Source: Isoetes taiwanensis
Taxonomy: Eukaryota > Streptophyta > Lycopodiopsida > Isoetales > Isoetaceae
Length of the DNA: 64,000 nucleotides
Direction: 5' to 3'
Assembly (NCBI GenBank): GCA_021234155.1
Contig: JAJEKV010000059.1
Span: 8,126,779-8,190,778 of the forward strand
The translations under genes were made by a program, and so were the position numbers. Below, piece after piece: positions 44,760-55,000 of this stretch (position 1 is its first letter; each line of letters begins with the position of its first letter). Below the pieces are notes generated by a model, which saw only the letters and a program-made list of their open reading frames with translations, ran no database searches and was not told the DNA's origin.

Positions 44760-45620
44760 ATATTTGGTGTTTGATCATGCGTTCTTCATGCCCCGACCTT
44801 TAGGGAGTTTTAGACAAGGGACCATTGAGGCAATAAGTGCCCTATCAAAGGTCATAAGATTGTTACCCATGTTGATTTAGTGGTCCCCCGTCTATTTTAT
44901 TTGTGGCTAAGTTTTTTGTTTTGGACCTCATAGGTGGATGTGTAAAAAAACTATACCGAAAGACGAAATTGAAGAGATGAAAGTGAAAATGGCAGAGGCA
45001 TGTTGCTTGTTGGAGAAGGAGTTTCCTACGAGCTTTCTTGACAGTCAAACCCATCTTTTGGTACATCTTATTGAGGAAGTGGAGCTCGCGGGAACTGTAC
45101 ATGCCAGATGGATGTTTTTCTTGGAAAGGTTTATGAAGGTATTGAAGGATATGGTGCGTCAAAGAGCACGTCCCCGAAGGTAGTATGGCAGAGGGATGGC
45201 TTGCGAAAGAGTCACTTTTCTATATGACAGAATATATTTCCGCCGTACATCCAGATGCACCTCGCTTATGGAGTGATGAAGGGGACGAGAAGATTGTGGG
45301 GGTAGTGGCAGAAGGCAATGGTATGCAGAAGTCATTTCCGCCTGATATGATCATTAAGGTTAATCAATTTCTTCTTTACAATTCGGCACCAATGGCAAAA
45401 TGGATTGCTGCTATGAGAACGCAAAGGAAGAAATGGAAGAGAAGAGGCATGAATGGAGACGACATAATAGACGAGCCCCGTACCCTGATGGATATGAACC
45501 CTTGCCGGACAAGATGGAAAGAGAATGGGTACTACAGGCTTTGACCGATGCATATCACAAGGGGGAGTATATTACAGCTACGGAATGGGCATACGCACAA
45601 GGTGTCATGAAAAGGTAGTT
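44760..45620 (+). pseudogene. CACTA DUF4218 module, decayed
   Basis: The frame 44938-45183 carries KTIPKDEIEEMKVKMAEACC, LLEKEFPTSFLDSQTHLLVH and LIEEVELAGTVHARWMFFLE, an almost complete match to the DUF4218 core (PKxxIxxM, CxLExxFPPSFFDxMxHLxVHL, GPVxxRWMYPxER). 45185-45400 continues with AEGWLAKESLFYMTEYI. One frameshift at about 45183 separates the two. 45400-45618 is charged and ends in a stop. Position after the TNP block and before DUF4216 is the usual CACTA order. Confidence 0.9.
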
Positions 45621-45756
45621 GCAAAACAAATTATGTTGATGTCGAAATCGAGTATTTTCTTTTGATGTTATTGTATCTATTGACATTAATGGTGCTTTTG
45701 ACAGTATATATCTTACTCCTTGATATGGTGGCATGGGACCCACTATCGTGTGAGTT

Positions 45757-46360
45757 CTCTTGACATACACTGGAAGACTTGTGGATCATGGAGTCATGGC
45801 ATCATTCACGATGGAGTTTCAATCAAGTGTTGCCGATCGTAATCGCCGTGAAGCCACCCGTGATTGGGCTGGGAGGTTAAAGACTATAATGGAGGTGGAT
45901 GTTGGTGGCAATTTTAAGACCTTCATATTCGGCGTCGATTGGTTTGACCTTCAATTAAGGGGCCAGCCTACAAAAAAGTATGATAGAACAAGTGGCTTTT
46001 TCACCAACAACTCTAGCAAGATGTACCCCGGTAGTGAGACGCTGTCCTTCCGCATAACCGTGAACAGTACACACATACACATATCCACTTCAAAAATTTA
46101 GACCATCAATATCAATCTCACGCCCAAATTTTTTGACCAGATTTTTTTCTTTACCGATCGACAAGACCCAACATGGTGGTTTATCATACAAACTACACCG
46201 GGGACGCCTAATATTCCAAGGTGTTGTGCTAGAGGAGTCAATAATGTCCAAGAGCCCTCTAGCGCATCAAGGCATTCAAACTCACCTAAAAACGAGCATC
46301 AAGAGGTTGGACCACCAGCTCTCATGCAAAGATCTTACACCGTGAGCGATTCCACGAAAT
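45757..46360 (+). pseudogene. CACTA DUF4216 module, decayed
   Basis: The frame 45760-46101 reads YTGRLVDHGVMASF, then RLKTIMEVDVGGNFKTFIFG, VDWFDLQLRG and KKYDRTSGFF, matching DUF4216 (a Tyr-Gly-xL start, EVDY-x-G, VxFxCxWFD, DxxGF). After a frame change, 46123-46200 reads QIFFFTDRQDPTWWFIIQT, the usual closing QVFYxxDPxDxxW segment. It completes the TNP, DUF4218, DUF4216 order of a CACTA element. Confidence 0.85.
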
Positions 46361-46399
46361 ACGATGTACTTCGTGCATTTTAATACAAATGTTGGCAAT

Positions 46400-46580
46400 G
46401 CTAACAATGACGACTCCTAGTTAGCACCTAGAGGAGACGATCATTAAATTCTATATGTCAAATATTATGCACATCCTCAGTGCAATCCTTCTGATAGGCT
46501 ATGTCTATTGGTCTTCGTGTGCAATAAAACCCATTCAATTCAATTTTTTTTTTCCCCCCCCCCCCCCCTTTTGGTATACA
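46400..46580 (+). mobile_element. 3' tail of a LINE-related copy, then T10C15 run
   Basis: 46496-46541 reads TATTGGTCTTCGTG, CAATAAAACCC and an ATTCA repeat, resembling the ends of the LINE copies at 19.8 and 23.65 kb (CCTATTGGTCTTCGTGGACG, then an ATTCT tail). It is followed by ten T and fifteen C residues. No coding part remains, so it would be a very short 5'-truncated insertion. Confidence 0.45.
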
Positions 46581-47124
46581 TTATATCGAGAGGAATAAAG
46601 AACGGCTGAACATGGGCTCAAAGAAGCCACATAGGCTCAAGCATTGCCTCTAGACTAGAACATGCAAAGAGTCTTCAATGGTATCTTAGTTACTTCCGAT
46701 TTTCTCTAACCTTAAACCAAAGGCCACCACCAAGTTAACCCGATCATTGCTTAATTTGATGCTATCCACTAGCTTTACATTTGTGGATCAACGCCTACCT
46801 TTCAAACAGATAATAATAATGGTATTTTGTAGGGTGAACAAGTCCAAATACATAGAGTGAAGCATGAGGAGCCTACAGACGCTGAACGCAGTAGGCGTTG
46901 CATTTCCTTTTGGGCTCTAACATGCTACCTAGGTTCAAACAAGCCTTTAGGCTCAAGCATTGTCTAGGCTCAAACATGCCCCAAAGATCAAACATGTACA
47001 CAACAAAAATAAAAAATAGTTTAAACGACGCCACTATAATAAAATACGCCGCATGCGACGATTGACGCCGCATGCACGCATTACGCTGACGCTTTAAAAC
47101 TCATTTCTTAGTTGGGTGAACATG
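46581..47124. other. Gene-free interval with CTCAAACATG repeat and CACTA-like subterminal motifs
   Basis: 46890-47000 has several GGCTCAAACATGCC-type words. 47026-47092 has CGACGCCACTATAATAAAAT, then ACGCCGCATGCGACG twice. The first word also occurs at 60287 (AACGCCGCTATAACAAAAT) in the same orientation, so the two places may be equivalent ends of related elements. Confidence 0.5.
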
Positions 47125-48177
47125 AGTGGTCTTCCCTCGTCACGTAATCCTGGTCCCTAGGGCAACGCCGACGTTTCGAGTCCATTGGCAGAGCCAAATC
47201 GCAGCCCCAGGAGGGGAGGTCACCCGTCCGCCCTCGGTCTCTTGGGGAGAGGGAAATTCAGGGCAAAAGCGCCGGGGGATTTTAGGGTCCGTTCTCGCAT
47301 CAACACCCCCACTCCACGCCAAGTCACGCGCCGCAAGGTCCCACCTGAATCGACAAGGAGAGGGCCTCCAAAACGTAAACCCCGTGGGTTGCCGTGTTCT
47401 AGAAGGGTTTGCGCTTTGGGGCCGAGACTTGGTCCGCTGCACTTGGACTGGGCCGAAGCCGCCGGTGAATACGGAGCAAGGGGAACTGACGGAGCGAGTT
47501 TTGGGCCTGTCCTCCTCCCGATGTGGCAAGTAGAAGTTTGGGGCGCTTTGCAGGCGGCAGGACATTCATAAATTAAATTAATGCATTGTACGAAAATAAA
47601 TTCTGATTTTTGCCAGCGGAATCCTAATCCATTTCCAAAGACACAGCCCAATTTTCGGAAATTTTGGAGAAGGTCTAGGTCAAAGGGTTAGCATTAGAAC
47701 GGTGGGCAGCCCGCTGTGGCAACCGAGTCGCACCCTTCCCCAAGTCAAACGAGGCCGACCTTGCAGGGATCCCTCACAAGAGGGGAGAGTCCGACCCCAA
47801 GAGGCGGATCCAAAAAGTTCCCAGGCAGCCCTTCCTCAGCGCCTCGGGCCGGTGACGCTAATGACCACCCTCCCGGAGCTCTGCCTCCCCTATCCGACCG
47901 CTGGATCCTCCGTTCGTGGGCCCTCTTCGAAGGCCCAAAAGATTTCAGATCGGTCCCGAGAACTTGTCAAACCGCGGGCGCCCCGAGGTCTGGCCTTTGT
48001 AGAAACCGCATTGTCTTGTCGTCGGGCACCGGGAGGCTCCTAATGGCAAATCGACCCTCGCCAAATCGTCCGAAATGGCGAAATTACCCTAGGGAGCAAG
48101 TTACAAGGCCGGTTTTGCAAAAGAAAGAAACACTCACGCCTCCACGACAAAGATCCCGCATCCACATCCTAGGCCAA
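47125..48177. repeat. Satellite unit 1 (about 1.1 kb class)
   Basis: One full unit with landmark words GGCAACGCCGACG, CACCCCCACTCCACGCCAAG, GACAAGGAGAGGGCCTCCAA, CCTCCTCCCGATGTGGCAAG, TTAATGCATTGTACG, GGAGAAGGTCTAGGTCAAAG and CGCATCCACATCCTAGGCCA. It is cut off from the next unit by a 3.9-kb insertion. Open frames on both strands recur in every unit in shifting registers, which argues against coding. Confidence 0.85.
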
Positions 48178-48260
48178 AAGTCGATTTAATTAAAGTGGGA
48201 CAAATCTTGAATTTTGGGACTCGACTGAAAATGGGACTCATATTGACATCAAAATTTTTA

Positions 48261-48592
48261 AGGGAGAAGAAGGGGCAAGGGGAGGGGCAAGGGAGAAGAA
48301 GGGGCAAGGGGCAAGGGCAAGGAGAAGAAGGGGCAAGGGAAGGGGCAAGGGAGAAGAAGGGGCAAGGGGCAAGGGAGAAGAAGGGGCAAGGGAGAAGAGG
48401 GCAAGGGAAGGGGGCAAGGGAGAAGAAGGGGCAAGGGGCAAGGGCAAGGGGCGGGGCAAGAGGGCAAGGGACAAGGAGAAGAAGGGGGCAAGGGAGAAGA
48501 AGAAGGGGCAAGGGGCAAAGGGCAAGGGGGGGGCAAGGGGCAAGGGGGAAGGGGGGCAAGGAGAAGAAGGGGCAAGGGGCAAGGGGCAAGGA
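48261..48592 (+). repeat. Purine-only G-rich minisatellite
   Basis: About 330 bp of GGGGCAAGGGAGAAGAAG-type units of variable length, with C as almost the only pyrimidine. Runs of three to seven G recur every 5-12 bases, so the plus strand can in principle form G-quadruplexes. The frames that cross it are low-complexity artefacts. Confidence 0.9.
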
Positions 48593-49180
48593 ACGAATTA
48601 TTGAGATTAAAAATACATATTATCAAAATATAATTAATAATTAATTTAATTAACAATAATTTAATTAATTTAATTAAATAAACAACTAATAAAAAAAAAA
48701 TATAAATCATTCTCCCCTCTTCTCGACTAGTGAGTCGAGAATTGGAATACACCATTATGATGGAAAACACGATTTTGATGGAGTTTCCAATTTTGATGGA
48801 GCGTAGCCTAAAGTTGATGCATCACGGGCGAACTTGAAAATCCGCGGCCATCTCAAGGCCCATATCTCGATGCAACACCGCGATCACGCCGCTGCACGAT
48901 CCTTCATCATCGACCGTGCCTGAGTATGCTCCGGCTTGGGAGCTCGGAGGAATTCATCGCTTTTTCCCGGGTGGCTATGGTGGTGGCTTGGGGAGCCTGA
49001 GGAATTCATCAGCCATTTTTCCGCATCGTCCCCAATAATGGGTGCGCTCTTCTCAGGCATCGCTCGCAGTTCCGCCACCATGGTTCTGTGCCCAAGTTCG
49101 GCGCCTCGCCACTATGGTTCCGAAGCGAGAGCCGACAAAGCGTATGAAGAGAAGCTTTTTTATAAGCTTCACATTAAAAG
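48593..49180. other. No recognisable gene
   Basis: The AT-rich tract at 48600-48710 is followed by mixed sequence with a 120-codon frame (48936-49298) that shows no motif. GAATTCATC...GGGAGCTCGGAGGAATT words near 48930-49010 are duplicated imperfectly. It lies inside the 3.9-kb element. Confidence 0.35.
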
Positions 49181-49189
49181 ATTCAAAGT

Positions 49190-49870
49190 CCGCTCACGAT
49201 TCATAGATGGTCCGCTTCCGATTCAAAGTCCGCTTTTGCCAATTCAAAGTCCGCTTCACCGATTCAAAAACTCGCTTCTCACGATTCCTGTGGATTAATT
49301 TTTTTAGCCCCTTTTCCTTCCTTGCATGGCGTTCACAGGGCGGCCGATTCAAGCGCCTTCATTCAAGCGCCTTCATTCAAGCGCCTTTCATTCAAGCGCC
49401 TTCATTCTGTTAGATTTTCTATTTCTTGAGCTTTCTAACAAGAAAGCCGATTCAAGCCGGAATCAACAGAAAGGGCGGCCGATTCAAGCGCCTTCATTCA
49501 AGCCGTCATTCGCTTTTTGATCAAAATCAAAATCAGTAGAAATGGAGGAATGAAGAAGTTAAAAGATTCGTCTGCCCCTTCGTTTCTTACCCATTTCCTG
49601 CATCGGAATCAACAGATTTCTTGTTTTTGCAGGCCTGTAAGCTTGTTAGATTTTCTATTTCTTGAGCTTTCTAACAAGAAAGCCGATTCAAGCCGGAATC
49701 AACAGAAAGGGCGGCCGATTCAAGCGCCTTCATTCAAGCCGCTCGTTCTGCTTTGATCAAAATCAAAATCGAATGAAATGGAGGAATGAAGAAGTTAAAA
49801 GATTCGCCTGGGCCCCTTCGCTTACCCATTTTCTATTTCTTGAGCTTTCTAACAAGAAAGCTCACTGCTC
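49190..49870. repeat. Nested GATTCAAGCGCCTTCATTCA repeats
   Basis: 49190-49285 has GATTCAAAGTCCGCTT-type units. 49345-49400 has four ATTCAAGCGCCTTC units. A longer block (TTTCTATTTCTTGAGCTTTC, AACAAGAAAGCCGATTCAAG, then GGAATCAACAGAAAGGGCGG) occurs at 49414-49505 and 49654-49745, about 240 bp apart, with a third partial copy at 49831-49862. Confidence 0.85.
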
Positions 49871-50811
49871 CCTTGCGATTGGAGATTGAAGGGCCAAACT
49901 TATTCCTACCGCCGGCGGTAATCCAACAAGAACGAAATTTCCCCAAATGGGGGCTTACATTTGATAGCCGCCCGCCATTCCCTTTCTTTCCTTTCAATAT
50001 TCGTGGTTGCTGCCGAAATTGATTAGCAAGTTTGGTGGGAGCTATGGCGTTGGGGAGCTTATTCCAAGCGTACAAATGAACTGCTCAAAGGTATGTACCA
50101 AAGTTTGAAATTCAAGCATGGGGGAAAAAAAGGCGGGGTATTAGGAAAAAGGGGGTAAAATAATACGCTGAAAAGAAAGTGTAAAATAAATGATTTTAAA
50201 ATTCAAGCATGGGCGGAAAAAAGGCGAGGTATTAGAAAAAAAGGGTAAAATAATACATTGAAAAAGAACGTAAAATAAATGCTAATAATATAGGATTATA
50301 TTTTGACGTGTCCCCAATTTCCTCTAGGTGCACGCTTTCTAGGCATATATTCTTATTCTAAGGTAAAAATTTAACTTTATGAAGATCATGATATAATTTA
50401 CCCTTGTTTAACCCATTTTGAAGGTTCAAGACACAAAATGGGGACAAGTACATATTAATATATAGGTCTAATGCTTATTAATAGATTTAATGCATAGGTC
50501 TAATAGGCTCTCGTAGGTTATAATGTGCATTATAGGTGCATATGTTGCTATTTACATGTGCATTAGGCATTACTCTTTACATAGCTAAATATGAGCCCAA
50601 TGGTCCCTCTTCATATAGCTATATGGTATGGTCCATTAGAAAGGGGAGGGTCCATTGATGTGTCCATACCGCATACATGGGAGGGTCTATTCTTTATGGA
50701 AAATACATAGGAAATTTATGGGGAGGCTTTTTTTCATAGAAAAATACATAGGATGTTTGAAGGTTATTCATTTTCACCTTCCTGACCGAGCTTTGAAATT
50801 GCCCTTTTTTT

Positions 50812-51330
50812 ACTTTGAGTTGCCTTTTTCGACTTTGGCGAAGTCGAAAGGCCCTCAAACTTGCATTTTTTTAAACGCGCCTTTTCGACTCGCTGAAGTC
50901 GAGAAAGGCAGTAGAAACGCAGTTTTAATGAAAGGCCTTTCACCATTCTCGAAATGGAGAAAGGCCTTCGATCCATAAAACCGCGTTTTCGCTTTGAGTC
51001 GCCTTTCTCATCAACAGTCGAGAAAGGCCTTCTCACCCATAAAACCCGCGTTGCTTTTGAGTCGCTTTCTCGACTCGGGCGAGTCGAGCGGCCTTCGACC
51101 CATAAAACCTCGTGGTTTCGTTTGAATCGCTTTCTCGACTCGCGAAGTCGAAAAGGCCTTCTCGACCCATAAAACCCGCTGCTTTCTTTGAGTTGCTTTT
51201 CTCGACTCGCGAAGTCGAAAGGCCTTCCCCGACCCCTAAAACTTGCATTTTTCGAGTTTTTGCCTTTTCTCGACTCATGAAATCGAAAAGGCCTTCCACC
51301 CCTAAAACTCCTCGCTTTCCCCCGAGCTGC
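50812..51330. repeat. Tandem of about 64-bp units each with a CTCGACT hairpin
   Basis: About eight units, starting near 50816, 50879, 50935, 51001, 51063, 51128, 51194 and 51259. Each has CTTTCTCGACTCG, a few bases, then the inverted partner CGAAGTCGAGAAAGG, followed by CCTTCGACCCATAAAACC. The inverted arms could fold into hairpins of about 8-12 bp. Both arms vary between units, but pairing is mostly kept. Confidence 0.85.
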
Positions 51331-52052
51331 CTTTCATGCCCTCAGATTTTTCAAAAAATGGCCCTAAGAACTGGTTTTATTTTATTTTTTGCATGTAGCA
51401 TCACTTGACTAATTTGATTTTGTCTCTTTGCGCTCTTATCTCGACCAAATAGTACATGCTTGGGAGCAATGAAAAGATCACCATTAAAGAAAGGTACCGA
51501 GAAGAGGGTGGTGACTTCAGGTTGGACATACAAGCACGTGGCCCATGAAGGAACTCCTCATACAAATTTCTATCGCCTATAAGTTGCTCCGCGTGACTAG
51601 GAGAGAGCTCCACGCACCCTTTGCACTAGGTGGTTCATGTGTGAAGAGGGTGTAATGATTGTGCCCATACGACCACTATGGTCTCTTCACCCACTGTAAT
51701 ATATATTGTAATGAGCCCATTTATAAATATAAGGTATCTCAAAACTAGTATTTTTGGGTGATCAAGTAAACGATTTGCATAATTTTGTTGAATTTTGTGA
51801 TCTATTGTCTACTTCCCTAAGAAAATAGAGCCAAAATGTTCAACTAAGAATCTCTTTCAATTAGAACTTGATAGGTCTAATGCATGTTTGTGTTGCATTG
51901 TTCTTGTTCTCGACATGCTATCCATGAAAACTGGAAGAAAAGCTTGGATGCACACTAATAGACAAAAATTCCAATTATGGCCAGTTTTTGGGTCGAGGTG
52001 CTTCTTTTTGTGTAAATTAACAGGGTTCCGAAAAAAAATGGGAATGGAATGA
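51331..52052. other. Right part of the 3.9-kb element, no gene
   Basis: A 70-codon minus-strand frame (51613-51401) has no recognised motif. The rest is AT-rich and runs into the right inverted repeat. Confidence 0.4.
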
Positions 52053-52077
52053 GTCCCACTTTAATTAAATACGACTT

Positions 52078-55000
52078 CCAATTGACTACGAGTGTGATGG
52101 AAGTGAGCTACTTTGGCGCTTCTTGGAGGTCGGGTGGTCTTCTGGCCACGGAACTTGGTCCCCAGGGCAACGTCGACGTTCTGAGTCCATTGGCGAGTCA
52201 AATCGCGATTTCGAGAGGGGAGGTCGCCTGTCCGTCCCCTGTGGCCTTGGGGAGAGGAAATTCGGGCAAGCAGCCCGGGGATTTTAGGGTCCGTGGTTCA
52301 AGGCCAACACCCCCACTCCACGCCAAGTCACGGTGCAAGGTCCCGCCTCGACCGACAAGGAGAGGGCCTCCAAAACGTAAACCCCGTGGGTTGCCGTGTT
52401 CTAGAAGGGTTTGGCGCTTTGGGGGCCGAGACTTGGTCTGTTGCACTTGGGACCTGGGACGAGAAGCCGCAGCCGAGAATACAGAAAGCAAGGGAACCGA
52501 CGGAGCGGAGTTTGGGCCTGTCCTCCTCCCGATGTGGCAAGTAGAAGCTCGGGGGCTTTTGCAAGGGCAAGACATTCATAAATTAACGCAATTAATGCAT
52601 TGTACTAAAATAAATTTGATTTTTGCCACCGAATCCTAATCCATTTCCAAAGACACAGCCCAATTTTTGAAATTTTCGGAGAAGGTCTAGGGTCAAAGGG
52701 TTAAGATTAGAATCGGTGGGGGCAGCCCGCTGTGGCAACCGAGCCGGGCACCCTTCCCCAAGTCAAACGAGGCCAGACCTTGCAGGGATCCCTCACAAGA
52801 GGGGAGAGTCCTGACCCCAAGAGGCGGATCCAAAAGTTCCCGAGGCAGCCCTTCCCCGGCCCCCCCCGGGTCGCACGCTAATGACCACCCTCCCGGAGCC
52901 CGGTTCCCATATCCGACCGCTGATCCTCCGCTCAGGGCCCCTTCGAAGGCCCAAAAGATTCCAGACGGCCTGAGAACTTGTCAAACCGCTGGGCGCCCCG
53001 AGGTCTACTTTGTAGAAACCGTGATTGTCTTGTCGCTCGCACCGGGAGGTTCGAATGGCAAATCGACCGCCAAATCATCCGGAATGGCGAAATTACCCTA
53101 GGGAGCAAGTTACAAGGTCGGTTTTGCAAAGAAAGAAACACTCACGCCCACCACGACAAGATCCCGCATCCACATCCTAGGCCAATTGACTACGAAAGTG
53201 TGATGGAAGTGAGCTACTTTGGTGCTTCTTGAGGTCGAAAGTGGTCTTCCGCCACGGAACTTGGTCCCCAGTGGCAACGCCGACGCTCGAGTCCATTGGC
53301 GTAGTCAAATCGCGATTCCTCGAGGGGAGGTCGCCTGTCCGGCCCCTGTGGCCTTGGGGAGAGGAAATTCGGGGCAAGCAGCCTCCAGGGGGATATTAGG
53401 GTCCGTGGCTCAAGGCCAACACCCCCCCACTCCACGCCAAGTCACGGCAAGGTCCCGCCAAACCGACAAGGAGAGGGCCTCCAAAACGAAACCCCGTGGG
53501 TTGCCGTGTTCTAGAAGGGTTTGGCGCTTTTGGGGCGTAGACTTGGTCCGTTGCACTTGGGACCTGGCCGAGAAGCCGCAGCCGAGAATACGGAGCAAGG
53601 GGAACTGATGGAGCAGAGTTTGGGCCTGTCCTCCTCCCGATGTGGCAAGTAGAAGTCGGGGGACGCTTTTTGCGTGGCAAGACATTCATAAATTCGCAAT
53701 TAATGCATTGTACGAAAATAAATTTGATTTTTTGCCAGCTGAATCCTAATCCATTTCCAAAGACACAGCCCAATTTTCTAAATTTTCGGAGAAGGTCTAG
53801 GTCAAAGGGTTAGATTAGAACGGGCTCGGGCAGCCCGCTGTGGCAACCGAGCCGGCACCCTTCCCCAAGTCAAACGAGGCCGTGACCTTGCGGATCCCTC
53901 ACAAGAGGGGAGAGTCCTGACCCCAAGAGGCGGATCCAAAAAAGTTCCCGAGGCAGCTCTTCCCCGGGCGCCCCCGGGTCTGACGCTTAATGACCACCCT
54001 CCCGAGCCCGGCTCCCATATCCGACCGCTGATCCTCCGCTCAGGGCCCCTCTTCGAAGGCCCAAAAGATTCCAGACGGCCCGAGAACTTGTCAAACCAAG
54101 GGCCCCCGAGGTCTACTTTGTAGAAACCGCATTGTCTTGTCGCTCGCACCGTGGAGGTTCTAATGGCAAATCGACCCCCGCCAAATCGTCCTAATGGCTA
54201 AATTACCCTAGGGAGCAAGTTACAAGGTCGGTTTTGCAAAAGAAAGAAACACTCACGCCCCACGACAAGATCCCGCATCCACATCCTAGGCCAATTGACT
54301 ACGAGTGTGATGGAAGTGAGCTACTTTGGCGCTTCTTGAGGTCGGGTGGTCTTCTGGCCACGGAACTTGGTTCCTGTGGCAACGCCGACGCTCCGAGTCC
54401 ATTGGCGTAGTCAAATCGCGATTCCCGAGAGGGGAGGTCGCCTGGGCCCGGCCCCTGTGGCCTTGGGGAGAGGAAATTCGGGCAAGCAGCCTCGTCCGGG
54501 GATTTTAGGGTCCGTGCTCAAGGCCAACACCCCCACTCCACGCCAAGTCACGGGCAAGGTCCCGCCTGACCGACAAGGAGAGGGCCTCCAAAACGTGAAA
54601 CCCCGTGGGCTGCCGTGTTCTAGAAGGGTTTGGCGCTTTGGGGCCGAGACTTGGTCCGCTGCACTTGGGACCCGGCCGAGAAGCCGCAGCCGAGAATACA
54701 GAGCAAGGGGAACCGACGGAGGGGAGTTTGGGCCTGTCCTCCTCCCGATGTGGCAAGTAGAAGTCGGGGGCGCTTTTGCAAAGGGCAAGACATTCATAAA
54801 TTCGCAATTAATGCATTGTACGAAAATAAATTTGATTTTTTGCCACCGGAATCCTAATCCATTTCCAAAGACATAGCCCAATTTTTCAAATTTTCGGAGA
54901 AGGTCTAGGTCAAAGGGTTAGTGATAGAACGGGTCGGGCAGCCCGCTGTATAAACCGAAAGCCGCACCCTTCCCCAAGTCAAACGAGGCCAGACCTTGCA

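Larger units (their letters stand above)
48178..52077. mobile_element. 3.9-kb element with terminal inverted repeats, TSD CCAA
   Basis: The ends 48178-48201 and 52053-52077 are inverted repeats: both read AAGTCG, then (with one extra T on the right) ATTTAATTAAAGTGGGAC going inward. The flanks are CCAA at 48174-48177 and CCAA at 52078-52081. In the intact satellite units the corresponding sequence has a single CCAA (CCTAGGCCAATTGAC, for example near 53179). This shows a clean insertion with a 4-bp target duplication. Inside I find no transposase; the contents are tandem repeats (48.26, 49.2-49.9, 50.8-51.3 kb) and AT-rich sequence, so it appears non-autonomous. Confidence 0.88.

Noticed and set aside
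48134-48770. Proline-, cysteine- or glycine-rich frames over the purine minisatellite
   Set aside because: Pure low-complexity consequences of GGGGCAAGGGAGAAG repeats.
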